Positions 17,988-29,487 are shown, counted from the stretch's first letter. The stretch: 64,000 nucleotides of DNA from Leptolyngbya sp. BL0902 (GCF_016403105.1 NZ_CP046158.1:1-64000); one strand, 5' to 3'. Program-made: numbers and translations. Notes: generated by a model not told the origin, from the sequence alone.

Positions 17988-19079
17988 TCAGCCGCTGATG
18001 GGTTTTGCCTGACAGACGGCTAACTGCTGGCGCAGGTCGTCCGCGTCTAGGTGGCGACCAATGAAGACAATCTGGTTGCCAGGAACCGCGCTATGCCAGG
18101 GTTCGACATCAAGGGTGCAGCGTTTGCCGCTGAGCTGAAAAATATGCTTATTGGGACTTTCCTGGAACCACAGCAGCCCCTTGGCGCGGAAGACATCGCT
18201 GGGCAGGGTTTCGAGGAATTGCTCGAACTGGCGCAGGGCAAAGGGGGAATCGCTGCGATACGACACGGACATAAAGCCATCGTTTTCCAGGTGGTGGGAG
18301 TGGTGATGGTGGCCGTGGTTGTGATCGTGACCGTGATGACTCTGATGGCCGTGGCTGTGATCGTGACCGTGGTTATGGCCTGGACGATGATTCTGGGGAT
18401 CCGCCGACTCCAGGGGAATCATGGCATCGTAGGCCATCGGGTCATTGAAGCCCACATCCAAAATCAGCGGCAGGGGCACAGCCGCCTTCTGGCAGCGAAT
18501 GATGCGGGCCCCCTCCTTTAGACTGTGAATTTGGGCCTCTAGCTTCTCCACCGTGGCATTGGCCACTAAATCGGTTTTATTCAGCAAAATCATATCGCCA
18601 TAGGTAATCTGCTTGAACGCGGCTTCGCTATCAAATAAATCGGGGGCAAAGGCTGAGGCATCTACTAGGGTAATTACCGAGTCTAGCCGGGTGAGATCCC
18701 GCAGTTCCGTGCCCAAAAAGGTCAGCAAAATGGGCAGCGGATCGGCTACACCCGTAGTTTCAATGACGAGGTAATCGATATTGTCGGCCCGTTCTAGCAC
18801 ATTATAAACGGCCTCGACTAGGCCATCATTGATGGTGCAGCAAATACAGCCATTGCTGAGTTGCACCATGTCTTGATCCACGGAGACAAGAAGCTGACTG
18901 TCAATGTCAATATCGCCAAATTCATTAACTAAAACCGCCACCTTGAGATTTTGGTTATTGGTCAGAATGTGGTTCAGTAGCGTTGTTTTACCGCTCCCCA
19001 GAAAGCCCGTAATAATAGTAACAGGCATACCCCGCTTGGGGATGGCTAGCTGAGAAGGCTGGGATGCTTTATTAGACAT
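17988..19079 (-). CDS. COG0523 (CobW/ZNG1-like) metal GTPase with His-rich loop
   Basis: This 363-residue G3E GTPase is thought to insert or allocate zinc. The P-loop is GFLGSGKTTLLNHIL, the metal-thiolate motif is CICC (NGCICCTINDGL), and Walker B and base recognition follow (VIETTGVADP, LLNKTDL). A His/Asp/Gly-rich loop at about residues 228-262 (HNHGHDHSHGH and similar) can bind several zinc ions. The C-terminal CobW_C domain ends with the FIGRHLD motif. It is the last gene of the minus-strand unit that starts with hemB and the Zur-like box at 23067. Its role in zinc starvation is strongly suggested by context. Confidence 0.9.
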   Translation of the reverse strand: MSNKASQPSQLAIPKRGMPVTIITGFLGSGKTTLLNHILTNNQNLKVAVLVNEFGDIDIDSQLLVSVDQDMVQLSNGCICCTINDGLVEAVYNVLERADNIDYLVIETTGVADPLPILLTFLGTELRDLTRLDSVITLVDASAFAPDLFDSEAAFKQITYGDMILLNKTDLVANATVEKLEAQIHSLKEGARIIRCQKAAVPLPLILDVGFNDPMAYDAMIPLESADPQNHRPGHNHGHDHSHGHQSHHGHDHNHGHHHHSHHLENDGFMSVSYRSDSPFALRQFEQFLETLPSDVFRAKGLLWFQESPNKHIFQLSGKRCTLDVEPWHSAVPGNQIVFIGRHLDADDLRQQLAVCQAKPISG

Positions 19080-19151
19080 ACTGATCTATCAAGTCCTAAG
19101 GTGTATTGTCTGATCGATAAAATCAAGGTTGATGGCCTAAACGTTTTCTCT

Positions 19152-19982
19152 TTATACCGCCGATAATTTACTGCGAGGAATGACAATCGCTAGCAGAAAA
19201 ATGGCGAGCTGCATGGTCACAATGGCAGGGCCAGAGGGCAAGTTAAACACAGCAGACAACACCATCCCCAGTACCGCCCCCAAAGCTCCCAACAGGGATG
19301 ACAAGATGACATAGCCCGTAAAGGTGCGGCTGAGCAATCGGGCGGCACAGGCGGGGATAACCACAAAGGCACTAATCAGCAGTACACCAATGGCCTGAAT
19401 GGAGGTGCCCACCACCAGGGCCAGCAGCACAATAAAGGTCGTGCGGTGGGCCGAGGCAGAGATCCCCCGTGCAATGGCCAGAGGCTCGTGCAGGGTGAGG
19501 AGAATCTGGGATCGCAGAGTTAGCCCCACAAACGCCACACACACCACCAGCAGCACCGCACCCACCACCAAATTGTTCGGTCGCACCGCCAAAATATCGC
19601 CAAACAAAATACTGTTGATGCCGCCTCGATACTGCCCCACAAAGGTCAGCAAAATCACTCCAATCGCCAAGGACGACGAGTAGACAATATTCAACAGCGC
19701 ATCCGTCCACAGCCGAGTACGCTCTAGCAAATAGGCCACCCCCAGGGCAAACAACACCGCGAAGGGCAGCAGCAACGACCCAGGACTAAGGCCCAACAGC
19801 AGCCCCAGACTAATCCCCAGCAGCGCCGAATGGCCCAGGGCATCGCTAAAAAACGAGAGCTGCCGCAGAATCGTGAAACTGCCCATTAGCCCACCCATCA
19901 GCCCAGTGAGGATACCGCCCATGAGGGCTCGCTGCATAAAGGGAAGCTGGAAGAGTTCGAGGGTGTTGGTGAGGGAGGGCAT
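19152..19982 (-). CDS. znuB: Zinc ABC transporter permease ZnuB
   Basis: This 276-residue ABC-3-family membrane protein has eight or nine hydrophobic helices. It includes the GMSFFSDALGHSAL-like segment here read as RQLSFFSDALGHSALLG, and the cytoplasmic EPLAIARGI loop that contacts the ATPase. It imports zinc across the plasma membrane together with ZnuC and ZnuA encoded just upstream. The gap to znuC is 18 bases, so co-transcription is likely. Confidence 0.92.
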   Translation of the reverse strand: MPSLTNTLELFQLPFMQRALMGGILTGLMGGLMGSFTILRQLSFFSDALGHSALLGISLGLLLGLSPGSLLLPFAVLFALGVAYLLERTRLWTDALLNIVYSSSLAIGVILLTFVGQYRGGINSILFGDILAVRPNNLVVGAVLLVVCVAFVGLTLRSQILLTLHEPLAIARGISASAHRTTFIVLLALVVGTSIQAIGVLLISAFVVIPACAARLLSRTFTGYVILSSLLGALGAVLGMVLSAVFNLPSGPAIVTMQLAIFLLAIVIPRSKLSAV

Positions 19983-20000
19983 TGGGGTGAAGGGGGAGAT

Positions 20001-20765
20001 TTAGTGGTGATGGCGATAGCGGACAAATTCTGATCCATACACAGCGGCCAAGTTGTCCGGGGATAGGGCATAGTCGGGGGTGCCTTGGCAGCGGATCGAG
20101 CGATTGAGGCAAAGGACGCGATCGCAGTGTTTTCGAACCATGTCGAGGTCGTGGGAAATTTGCAGGATGGCCCAGCCCTGTTCCTGTTTGAGCTGATAGA
20201 GCAGGCGATAAAACTCCGATTCGCTGCGCACATCCAGGCCAGCGGGAGCTTCATCGAGAATGAGCAGGCGACGGGGGCGCACCAGGCAATAGGCCAGCAG
20301 GGCACGCTTCATTTCACCGCCAGAGAGACGGGAGATGGGCTGGGGGCCAAGGTGGAACGCATCCACCCGATCCAGGGCTTGGCGAATGGCCAGCCGCCGA
20401 GGCCGATGGTTAGCCCAGGGCAGTTGGGGGCCGAGGTCATCCCAGCCCAGGGCCACCAATTCGTTGACGGTGATGGGAATCCGGCGATCAAACAGAAAAT
20501 TTTGGGGCAGATAGGCCACCTGACCCCTCACGGGGGCGGGGAGATACCCCCGATTGCTCAGGGGTTGCCCTATCACCCGCACATCCCCCGTCCGGCGAGG
20601 CAAAATGCCTAAAATGGCCTGAACTAGGGTACTTTTGCCAGCCCCATTAGGGCCGACAATAGCCATGTCTGTCCCCTCAGCCAGGGAAAAGGACACATCC
20701 TGCACCGCCGGATAGGTGTCGCGATATACGGTTAGCCCGTCCACAACCAAAATGTCAGCGCTCAA
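20001..20765 (-). CDS. znuC: Zinc ABC transporter ATPase ZnuC
   Basis: This 254-residue ATPase has Walker A (GPNGAGKSTLVQAIL), Q-loop (YLPQNFLF), signature (RLSGGEMKRALLAYCL), Walker B (LLILDEAPAGLD) and the switch His (QISHDLDMV). The sequence is of the metal-import (ZnuC/MntA) class. It lies 12 bases after znuA and 18 bases before znuB in one operon. It energises zinc uptake. The protein ends in a short RYRHHH tail that may touch metal. Confidence 0.92.
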   Translation of the reverse strand: MSADILVVDGLTVYRDTYPAVQDVSFSLAEGTDMAIVGPNGAGKSTLVQAILGILPRRTGDVRVIGQPLSNRGYLPAPVRGQVAYLPQNFLFDRRIPITVNELVALGWDDLGPQLPWANHRPRRLAIRQALDRVDAFHLGPQPISRLSGGEMKRALLAYCLVRPRRLLILDEAPAGLDVRSESEFYRLLYQLKQEQGWAILQISHDLDMVRKHCDRVLCLNRSIRCQGTPDYALSPDNLAAVYGSEFVRYRHHH

Positions 20766-20777
20766 GCTCCGGGCCTC

Positions 20778-23049
<2,272 letters not shown>

Positions 23050-23058
23050 TCAAAAATG

Positions 23059-23075
23059 AGAATGATTATCATTCT
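23059..23075. promoter_or_regulatory. Zur-like box upstream of hemB-znuACB operon
   Basis: This is a perfect 17-base palindrome, AGAATGATTATCATTCT, centred at 23067, 28 bases upstream of the hemB start. It resembles the cyanobacterial Zur consensus (TGATAATNATTATCA type). Under zinc sufficiency Zur should bind here and block the operon. Fur sites look similar, but the zinc genes downstream favour Zur. Confidence 0.75.
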
Positions 23076-23222
23076 TGATTATCTTAGCTTGCCTTGCCGG
23101 AAATGGCGATCCGCTGATGGAGAAAATTCCGTTCCGCCAAAAACCTTGGCTCCCAAAAACAGGTAGGACGGCATTCAACCACCGTCCCACCCCATTGCGC
23201 CCCTGAATAGGAGTCTAGAATT

Positions 23223-24287
23223 CTAGCCAAACCCCTGACCTGCCAGGGTTCTGGCCCACACCACAACCTCGCCCCCGCAGCCCCCTGCCCCCAGATAGTT
23301 GCCCTGGGGAGACCAGGCGAGGCTTGAGAATCCGTCTGCCGCCCCCTCCAAGATTTGAGCAATCTGAGTGGCCTTGTGCCACAGACACACCCAGCCGTCT
23401 GCCGAGGCCGAGGCCAATAGCCTAGACCGGGGCTGGAAGGCGAGAGCTGTTACCGTCGCTCTGTGCAAATCTAAGACCTGGGATGTCCAGCCCTGATCGT
23501 CGCTGGGGGCTTTGGTCCACACCACCACGCCCTCGGCACTGCTAGAGGCCAACAGCGGGGCCTTCTCCTGGGCTGGCACCCTAGACCAAGCCAACTGCCG
23601 CACTTTGCCTGGAAACCCCTGCATTTGCCAGGGGTAGGGGTTATCCCATTCCCACACCAGCAGGGTGCGGTCGTTGTTGCCCGAAGCCAGATACTGCCCG
23701 TCTGGGGAAAGGGCGATGGATCCACTGGCTCCCCCCGTCTCCCGTACCTCAGGGTCGTTGTCCCAATCCTGGCGTTGCCAGCTTTTCACCCCCTGGTTGC
23801 CCGCCAGCACCAAGGCGTTGCCGCTGGGGTGCCAAGCCAAATCCAGCACCGATGACGCCTCAAAGTCGAGGGTAATCACCACTTCCTGGGCAGCGGCATC
23901 CCACACCTGAGCGTAGCGCCCTAACCCTAGGGCCAATTCTGGCTGCTGGGGGTGCCATTGCAGGGTATCGACCCACACCCTGGGATGCTCTAAGGTCGTC
24001 AAAAGCGGGGCGGCGGCTTCGATGAGTTGCCAAATCGACACCCGGCCCGTTTGGCCCCCGGCGGCTAAGAACCGACCATCCGCCGAGAAGGCGAGGGCAT
24101 CTATGGAATGGCCCTGGGGCGGCTGTAACTCTACCGATATCCCTGTTTTTACCTCAAACAAGACCACCTCCCCCGCCGCCGAAGCCACCGCCAGATGCGT
24201 ACCAGCGGGAGACCAGGCTAGGGCAGTGACATAGTCGGTGAGGAGGGTTTGCCAGGTGGGGGTGAGGAGGGGTTTGGGTTTGGGCAT
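23223..24287 (-). CDS. WD40 repeat protein of the zinc island
   Basis: This 354-residue cytoplasmic protein is made of about seven WD40 blades (VTALAWSPAGTHLAVASAAG, IDALAFSADGRFLAAGGQTG, LDLAWHPSGNALVLAGNQG and so on), with no extra domain. It forms a beta propeller likely to bind other proteins. It follows the COG0523 GTPase at 24321-25298 by 33 bases on the same strand, so it should share the Zur-like palindrome at 25346. Pairing of WD40 genes with COG0523 genes in zinc regulons is known in cyanobacteria; the molecular role is not. Confidence 0.85.
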   Translation of the reverse strand: MPKPKPLLTPTWQTLLTDYVTALAWSPAGTHLAVASAAGEVVLFEVKTGISVELQPPQGHSIDALAFSADGRFLAAGGQTGRVSIWQLIEAAAPLLTTLEHPRVWVDTLQWHPQQPELALGLGRYAQVWDAAAQEVVITLDFEASSVLDLAWHPSGNALVLAGNQGVKSWQRQDWDNDPEVRETGGASGSIALSPDGQYLASGNNDRTLLVWEWDNPYPWQMQGFPGKVRQLAWSRVPAQEKAPLLASSSAEGVVVWTKAPSDDQGWTSQVLDLHRATVTALAFQPRSRLLASASADGWVCLWHKATQIAQILEGAADGFSSLAWSPQGNYLGAGGCGGEVVVWARTLAGQGFG

Positions 24288-24320
24288 AGGTCGGTTTTGG
24301 GTGAAATAAGTCCCAGCGCA

Positions 24321-25298
24321 TTACGGCATTAAGCAGGCCCGAAACCCGGCCTCCAACGCCATGGCTTCTAGGTTTCTGCCGATAAACACCAGCTCGTTTT
24401 TGCGGGTTTCATCGGGCTTCCAGGGGCGATCTTGGCGGCCTTCAAACAGCATGTGTACGCCCTGAAAAACAACCCGGCAGTCTTCGCCAGCAATGTTGAG
24501 AATGCCCTTCATGCGAAAGATATCGGGGCCATGGTCGCGCAGCAGGAATCTAATCCACTGGTTGAGCTTCTGGCCGTCCACTTCCCCCGCTTCCACCAGG
24601 GCGATAGATCCCACGGTTGCATCATGCTCGTGGGCAGTTTCGTTGAGAAACTCAGGGTCAAGGGTGAGGGCGTTGCCCAGGTCAAAGGCGTTAACCCCCA
24701 GGATGGCCTCCATCTCCACTTGGGCATCGCAGGTGCGGTAGATCTTGGCGATGGCATTCATCCCGCGAATGCGATCTTCTAGGGCGGTCAGATCGGCCTC
24801 GGTGACGAGGTCGATTTTGTTGAGCAAGATCACATCGGCGAAGGCGATCTGCTCCAGGGCTTCCTCGGCGTCCCAATGCTGGGCGATGTGGGCCACATCC
24901 ACCACCGTCACCACCGCATCTAGGCTGGCCTGGGTTTGCACCTCATCATCCACAAAAAAGGTCTGAATCACCGGGGCAGGGTCGGCCAAGCCCGTGGTTT
25001 CAATCACCAGGTGGTCGAATTTGTCCCGGCGTTTCATCAGGTTGCCGATGATGCGAATCAGGTCGCCGCGCACGGTGCAGCAGATGCAGCCGTTGTTCAT
25101 CTCGAAAATTTCTTCATCGGCATCAATGACCAGTTGGTTGTCGATGCCCACCTCGCCAAACTCGTTGACGATCACCGCCACCTTCTTGCCGTGCTCGTGG
25201 GTCAGAATTCGGTTCAGCAGCGTGGTCTTGCCTGCCCCTAAATAGCCCGTTAGCACCGTGACTGGCACAGCGCACTGTCCATCAGCAACCATGGTCAT
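24321..25298 (-). CDS. COG0523 (CobW/ZNG1-like) metal GTPase, short form
   Basis: This is a 325-residue G3E GTPase with P-loop GYLGAGKTTLLNRIL, the metal motif CICC (NGCICCTVRGDL), ETTGLADP, and NKID (LLNKIDLV). The C-terminal domain ends in FIGRNLEA. Unlike the paralogue at 17988 it has no His-rich loop. It is the first gene of a leftward unit (COG0523-WD40) that begins 29 bases from a 39-base palindrome of the Zur type. It is probably a zinc chaperone that serves zinc enzymes in deficiency. Confidence 0.9.
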   Translation of the reverse strand: MTMVADGQCAVPVTVLTGYLGAGKTTLLNRILTHEHGKKVAVIVNEFGEVGIDNQLVIDADEEIFEMNNGCICCTVRGDLIRIIGNLMKRRDKFDHLVIETTGLADPAPVIQTFFVDDEVQTQASLDAVVTVVDVAHIAQHWDAEEALEQIAFADVILLNKIDLVTEADLTALEDRIRGMNAIAKIYRTCDAQVEMEAILGVNAFDLGNALTLDPEFLNETAHEHDATVGSIALVEAGEVDGQKLNQWIRFLLRDHGPDIFRMKGILNIAGEDCRVVFQGVHMLFEGRQDRPWKPDETRKNELVFIGRNLEAMALEAGFRACLMP

Positions 25299-25326
25299 CC
25301 CTCGCTTGCGTGTTTGATTGTGGGGT

Positions 25327-25365
25327 TATTTTAGATAATGATAACCGTTATCATTATCTAAAATA
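25327..25365. promoter_or_regulatory. 39-base perfect palindrome, Zur-like operator
   Basis: Nineteen-base arms (TATTTTAGATAATGATAAC and its reverse complement) flank a central C at 25346. The core AATGATAAC-C-GTTATCATT is a strong match to Zur/Fur-type boxes. It lies between the divergent COG0523 gene and the flavoprotein gene and can control both. The length suggests two overlapping dimers. Confidence 0.8.
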
Positions 25366-25394
25366 CACGGATCCTTCGCAATTCCAGAACCCTC

Positions 25395-26648
25395 GTGACC
25401 CTTTCCATGGCTCTTTCCACAGACCTCGCGATCATTGGGGCTGGCCCCCAGGCGCTTACCCTCGTCACCCATCTCCTTCAAAAAAAGGTCAACCTGCGGA
25501 GCCGCTTTGTGGTGATCGACCCCGCCGGAGCTTGGCTGTGCCAGTGGCACCACCAGTTTGCCGCCCTAGAGATTCCCAATCTCAGATCCCCCGCCGTTCA
25601 CCACCCTGATCCCAATCCCCATGCCCTGCGCACCTTTGCGGAGGGTCGTCCCGATGAACTCTTGCCGCCCTATGCCCTGCCTACTACGGGGCTGTTTCGC
25701 GACTTCTGCCAGTCGGTGCTTGATCGGTGGGACTTGGCGAATCGGGTAATGGCGGGCACCGTGCAGCACCTAGACCTGGGCCAAGGGCTAGGGCGACCGT
25801 CGTTTCTCCTGGGCTTAGCGGATGGTCGCCAGATCCGGGCAAGGCGGGTGGTGTTGGCCCATGGTGGCGGTCGTCCTCAGCTTCCAGCTTGGGCGCGGCA
25901 AATCCCCCAGACCTATCCCAGCCATCGTCTGCGGCACTCTAGCCAAATCGACCTACGGGGGCTTTCCCTCACGGGCGAACGGATTTTAATTGTGGGGAGT
26001 GGGCTGACCGCTGGGCACTTGGCGCTGGGGGCGGTTAAGCGCGGAGCCACGGTGATTCTGATGGCGCGGCGACAGTTCTATGCCAAACTCTTTGATGCCG
26101 ATCCGGGTTGGCTTGGCCCAAAATACCTCAAGGGATTCCAGGCTGAACCCAGTTGGCAGCAGCGCTGGCAGATGATTCAGCAGGCTCGCAACGGTGGATC
26201 GCTGACTCCAGCGATGTGGCTGCACCTGCGGCGGCTAGAGCGCCAGGGCAAAATCAGCTTCTATGAACAGTGCGAGGTGCAACAGGCCGAGTGGAAAGGC
26301 GATGCTTGGCAAGTCCATTGCAAGACCGGAGCCGACCATAACTGTATCGCCCATCTACCCCTAGATCGCCTCTGGTTGGCCACCGGGAGCCAGCTTGACA
26401 TCACCCATTGGCCGCTGTTGGCCAACGTACAGGCAACCTATCCCGCTGAGGTCGTGAACGGCTTGCCCGTCCTGGATTACCATCTGCGCTGGCCCGGTTG
26501 TAACCTCTTTGTGATGGGCGGTGCGGCAGCCCTACAACTGGGGCCAGTGGCCCGCAACCTGTTTGGGGGGCGGTTGGCGAGCGACCGCATTGTGCAAGCT
26601 CTGGTCAAACCTAGCCGTGGGATAATCCCCGCCGTTTTGCCCGCCTAG
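25395..26648 (+). CDS. FAD/NAD(P)-binding flavoprotein, SidA/lysine N-oxygenase-like fold
   Basis: This 417-residue protein (or 413 from the ATG at 25407) has an N-terminal FAD motif GAGPQALTL, an aromatic-rich segment (WLCQWHHQFAALEIPNLRSP), and a second dinucleotide motif GSGLTAGHLALGAVKRGA. An ATGS motif (LWLATGSQLDI) follows. This layout fits class B flavin monooxygenases such as ornithine/lysine N-hydroxylases and related uncharacterised oxidoreductases. It starts 30 bases from the Zur-like palindrome, so it should be induced in zinc shortage, perhaps for making or altering a metal ligand. A degenerate paralogue lies at 37725-37945. The substrate is unknown. Confidence 0.75.
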   Translation: MTLSMALSTDLAIIGAGPQALTLVTHLLQKKVNLRSRFVVIDPAGAWLCQWHHQFAALEIPNLRSPAVHHPDPNPHALRTFAEGRPDELLPPYALPTTGLFRDFCQSVLDRWDLANRVMAGTVQHLDLGQGLGRPSFLLGLADGRQIRARRVVLAHGGGRPQLPAWARQIPQTYPSHRLRHSSQIDLRGLSLTGERILIVGSGLTAGHLALGAVKRGATVILMARRQFYAKLFDADPGWLGPKYLKGFQAEPSWQQRWQMIQQARNGGSLTPAMWLHLRRLERQGKISFYEQCEVQQAEWKGDAWQVHCKTGADHNCIAHLPLDRLWLATGSQLDITHWPLLANVQATYPAEVVNGLPVLDYHLRWPGCNLFVMGGAAALQLGPVARNLFGGRLASDRIVQALVKPSRGIIPAVLPA

Positions 26649-26725
26649 CTTTACCACTACCGTGTAAACGAGAGCGGTAGAACTCCTCATCTTGCAGAAA
26701 CATGTTGTCGCTCATCCACCTGGGC

Positions 26726-28282
26726 CTACTCGGCAGAAGATGCCTCTGGTGGAGCCGCAGGAGCAGGAGGGGAGGCTACTGGAGCGGGAGGCGGGGCCGG
26801 GGCGCTAGGGGCCGATGGGAGGGATGGGGCGGCGGCGGGTGTTGGGGCGGCTTCCGCTGGCTTGGGTTCTGGAGCGACGATGGGCGCTAGGGGGGCGGGT
26901 GGGGAATCCCCTGATTCAGCAGCGGGCGCAGGGGATTCAGGGGATTCAGAGTCAGAAGTTGCGAGTGGGTCTGGGGTTGCGGGTTCAGCAGGATGAGTCT
27001 CCACGGGAGAACCAGTATTCCCGGAGCTAGGATTTTGAGCGGGGGGGGAAGACGGGGGTGGCGAAGGTGGCGTTGCAGCGGCGGGGGTGGGTTCTGGCGG
27101 CAGTTCTACGGCTTGGCGCTCACCCCGGCGACGGGCATCCCGGTTGCGGCGGGAGCCTTCGATAGTGAGGTCATACTCAATGGGAACGCTGGCCCCACCG
27201 CTAACGGGCTGGAACCGAGAATTGCGAGCGGCCTGGATGGCGGCTTGGTCGATGGCGGGGTTGCCGCTGGATCGAGTGAGGGTGACGCTGCGAACGCTGC
27301 CATCGGGGTTAATGTCCACGCTAACCATGGGTTGCCCCTCGGCCCCAGCATCTAGGGCACTCTGGGGATAGTCGGGTCGCACACAGTTTTGGCAAGCGAC
27401 GGTGCGCGAACCCTGCCCTTGGCCATGCCCATTACCTGAGGAATTCGAGGTACCGGAATTGCCGGGGCCAGAACGGGCAGCGGTGGTAGCCGCACCCGCT
27501 GAGCCTGAGTTGGATGGCCCAGCGAAATTACCGGCAGAATCGCCAGCGGCCCCAGACGTACCGTTCCCTGGAGAAGGGGTGTCGATGGCCATGCCTTCCT
27601 GGGCCTCCCGTTGCCGCCGCAGAAAGTCGCGCAGGCGTTCCAGTTGCGATGAGTCTACGGTTGCCGTTTCGGGTTCGGTGGGTTCGGTGATGACCTCTTC
27701 TGCTTCGGCGGATTCCAGATCCGCCGTGGCGTCTTCCGCTTCATCCGCAGCCTCAGTAATCTCCTCGGTTTCCACAGCGTTTGGCAATGGGGCAGGCGGC
27801 GAGGTGTCTTCTTCCTCAGGCTCCTCTAGCTCCGATTCGGCCTCAGTAGCCACCTCAGATGGGGGCTGCTCTGGTTCCGACTCCGCCTCAGTAGCGACCT
27901 CAGGTTGGGACGCCTCAGGCTCTGCCGTGACTGGAGGCGCAGGTTCAGCGATGGTGATGGGTTGAGGAGCCGCGACGACCGCCGCCCTGGGGGAGGAGGC
28001 CGAAGTGGCTGGGGCCGGATCACGGGTCTCGGTGCTCAGCTCAGCGGGTTGAGTCAGATCGGGCTGCTCTGGGGTCTCAGCCACAGGCTCCAGAGGCTCA
28101 GTCACAATCAACTCGATGGGAGAGAGGTCGGCCTCCTCCCGGTAAGACCACAGGCTGACCTGACCGAGGCCCAAGGCGGTAGTATGCACCCCAACCGACC
28201 CCAAAAGCGCCCACAGCAGGAGCTTTCGCAGTCTGGCTTGGTCTTGCTCGTGGTGTTCAAAGCAGAGGTTAGAAAGGCTCAT
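26726..28282 (-). CDS. tonB: TonB-family energy transducer with long Pro-rich C-terminal tail
   Basis: This 518-residue protein has one N-terminal membrane helix (LLLWALLGSVGVHTTALGLG), then a long acidic Glu/Pro spacer able to span the periplasm. A TonB C-terminal domain follows at about residues 300-378 (PDYPQSALDAGAEGQPMVSV, DPGSVRSVTL-like segment read here as NPDGSVRSVTLTRSSGNPAI). Unusually it is followed by about 140 residues of Pro/Ala/Ser-rich disordered sequence; normally TonB ends with the domain. It couples ExbBD proton flow to outer-membrane receptors such as the one at 31823. It is divergent from exbB. Confidence 0.85.
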   Translation of the reverse strand: MSLSNLCFEHHEQDQARLRKLLLWALLGSVGVHTTALGLGQVSLWSYREEADLSPIELIVTEPLEPVAETPEQPDLTQPAELSTETRDPAPATSASSPRAAVVAAPQPITIAEPAPPVTAEPEASQPEVATEAESEPEQPPSEVATEAESELEEPEEEDTSPPAPLPNAVETEEITEAADEAEDATADLESAEAEEVITEPTEPETATVDSSQLERLRDFLRRQREAQEGMAIDTPSPGNGTSGAAGDSAGNFAGPSNSGSAGAATTAARSGPGNSGTSNSSGNGHGQGQGSRTVACQNCVRPDYPQSALDAGAEGQPMVSVDINPDGSVRSVTLTRSSGNPAIDQAAIQAARNSRFQPVSGGASVPIEYDLTIEGSRRNRDARRRGERQAVELPPEPTPAAATPPSPPPSSPPAQNPSSGNTGSPVETHPAEPATPDPLATSDSESPESPAPAAESGDSPPAPLAPIVAPEPKPAEAAPTPAAAPSLPSAPSAPAPPPAPVASPPAPAAPPEASSAE

Positions 28283-28701
28283 GGGTAAGGTTAACGGGAA
28301 GGATGATACACGACCGATTTCACAGAATCCGCTTCGTCACAGTTGAGAAAGAATTTCAACTAAATTGAGGATTATTGGTAGTCAACCCGATAAGATACAG
28401 GCTGTGATCAAGACCATCTAGGCGATACATCCTCTAGCCACGGCTATCTATCTAACTCAAAGTCCTTGAATATTAAAGCTTTTAGACTCAGAGTAGAGTT
28501 TTGCTTAGCATCAGAAAAACGGGATTCCTTCATATACTATCAGGATTTATTCTCTTTAAGCCCTTGACAAGGGTACCAGAATCCGGCTCAATGCATTTGA
28601 CAGTTATTTGCAATAGCTAGATCCCGTCAACCCACCCCGGTGGTCGCATAGACGGGGAAATCTGGGCTGCGGCAAGTGAGCCTTTACGACAGGGATGGAC
28701 T
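28283..28701. promoter_or_regulatory. Divergent tonB/exbB control region
   Basis: This 419-base AT-rich gap carries the promoters of tonB (leftward) and exbB (rightward). A 17-base inverted repeat at 28343-28359 lies about 60 bases upstream of the tonB start, and nearly the same sequence recurs at 36633-36649 upstream of the importer/receptor operon. No gene is visible. Confidence 0.5.
28343..28359. promoter_or_regulatory. Candidate shared operator, tonB/exbB copy
   Basis: The sequence TTGAGAAAGAATTTCAA has TTGA and TCAA arms nine bases apart (GTTGA/TCAAC when extended). It matches the site at 36633 in 14 of 17 positions. A metal- or heme-responsive repressor of the TonB system is the simplest reading; the regulator is unknown. 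Confidence 0.5.
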
Positions 28702-29349
28702 ATGGGCAGTATTTTTGCGGCGGGCGGCATTGTGATGTGGCCGCTGCTGGGGTTTTCGTTGGTGGCCATCGCCCTCATCATCGAGCGGCTGATGTTTTGG
28801 GTGCGGCTCAATCGGCGGCAGCGACCCGTCATGCAGGATATTCTGCGCACCTATCGGCAAGCCCCGATGGATGCATACCCCAAGCTACAGCAAAACATCA
28901 ACCTACCCATTGCTCGCATTTTCCTAGAAGCCTTGGAAATTGAAGGGGCCAGCCCAAAGCAGTTTCACCTAGCCCTAGCCAGCGCCATGCAGGCCGAACT
29001 GCCCCATCTGCGACGATTCAACACCGTCTTCGCCACCATCATCAGCGTGGCCCCGTTGCTGGGCTTGCTGGGTACCATTCTCGGTCTGATTGCCTCCTTC
29101 GATGCGCTACGCCTGGGGGATATGGGGGCAAACTCTGGGGCGGTAACGGGCGGCATTAGCGAGGCGTTAGTGTCTACGGCGGCTGGGTTGGTGGTGGCGA
29201 TTGGCACGCTGCTGTTTGCCAATTTGTTTCGCGGCCTCTACAAACGCCAGGTGGCGCTCATTCAAGAGTATGGTGGACAACTCGAAATCCTCTACGAAAC
29301 CCACTACGAGCGCAAGGGCCAGCTTGAGGAAGAGAGTTTGGTTCGATAG
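28702..29349 (+). CDS. exbB: ExbB/TolQ-type proton channel subunit
   Basis: This 215-residue membrane protein has three predicted helices. The MotA/TolQ/ExbB core is PHLRRFNTVFATIISVAPLL, GLLGTILGLIASFDALR, then ISEALVSTAAGLVVAIGTLL. Together with ExbD it uses the proton gradient to energise TonB. exbD follows 138 bases downstream, and tonB lies divergently upstream. The length is normal for the family. Confidence 0.92.
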   Translation: MGSIFAAGGIVMWPLLGFSLVAIALIIERLMFWVRLNRRQRPVMQDILRTYRQAPMDAYPKLQQNINLPIARIFLEALEIEGASPKQFHLALASAMQAELPHLRRFNTVFATIISVAPLLGLLGTILGLIASFDALRLGDMGANSGAVTGGISEALVSTAAGLVVAIGTLLFANLFRGLYKRQVALIQEYGGQLEILYETHYERKGQLEEESLVR

Positions 29350-29417
29350 GCCAGTGAGCTTAGGTTTTGAGTGTTAGGTTTTGAGTTTTTAAGATTCTCG
29401 GTAAAGCTTAAGTTAAA

Positions 29418-29441
29418 AATTCAAAATTCAAAATTCAAAAC
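29418..29441. repeat. AATTCAAA short tandem repeat
   Basis: Three copies of AATTCAAA-like units lie between exbB and exbD. The same kind of unit occurs at 45608-45639. Such heptamer or octamer repeats are common between cyanobacterial genes. Confidence 0.6.
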
Positions 29442-29487
29442 TTACCCCTGTTTATCCTCATCTCTACTTTTCTGACATCCTACTCCT

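Noticed and set aside
20106..20114. HIP1 octamer (GCGATCGC)
   Set aside because: An occurrence is common in cyanobacteria and carries no local meaning.
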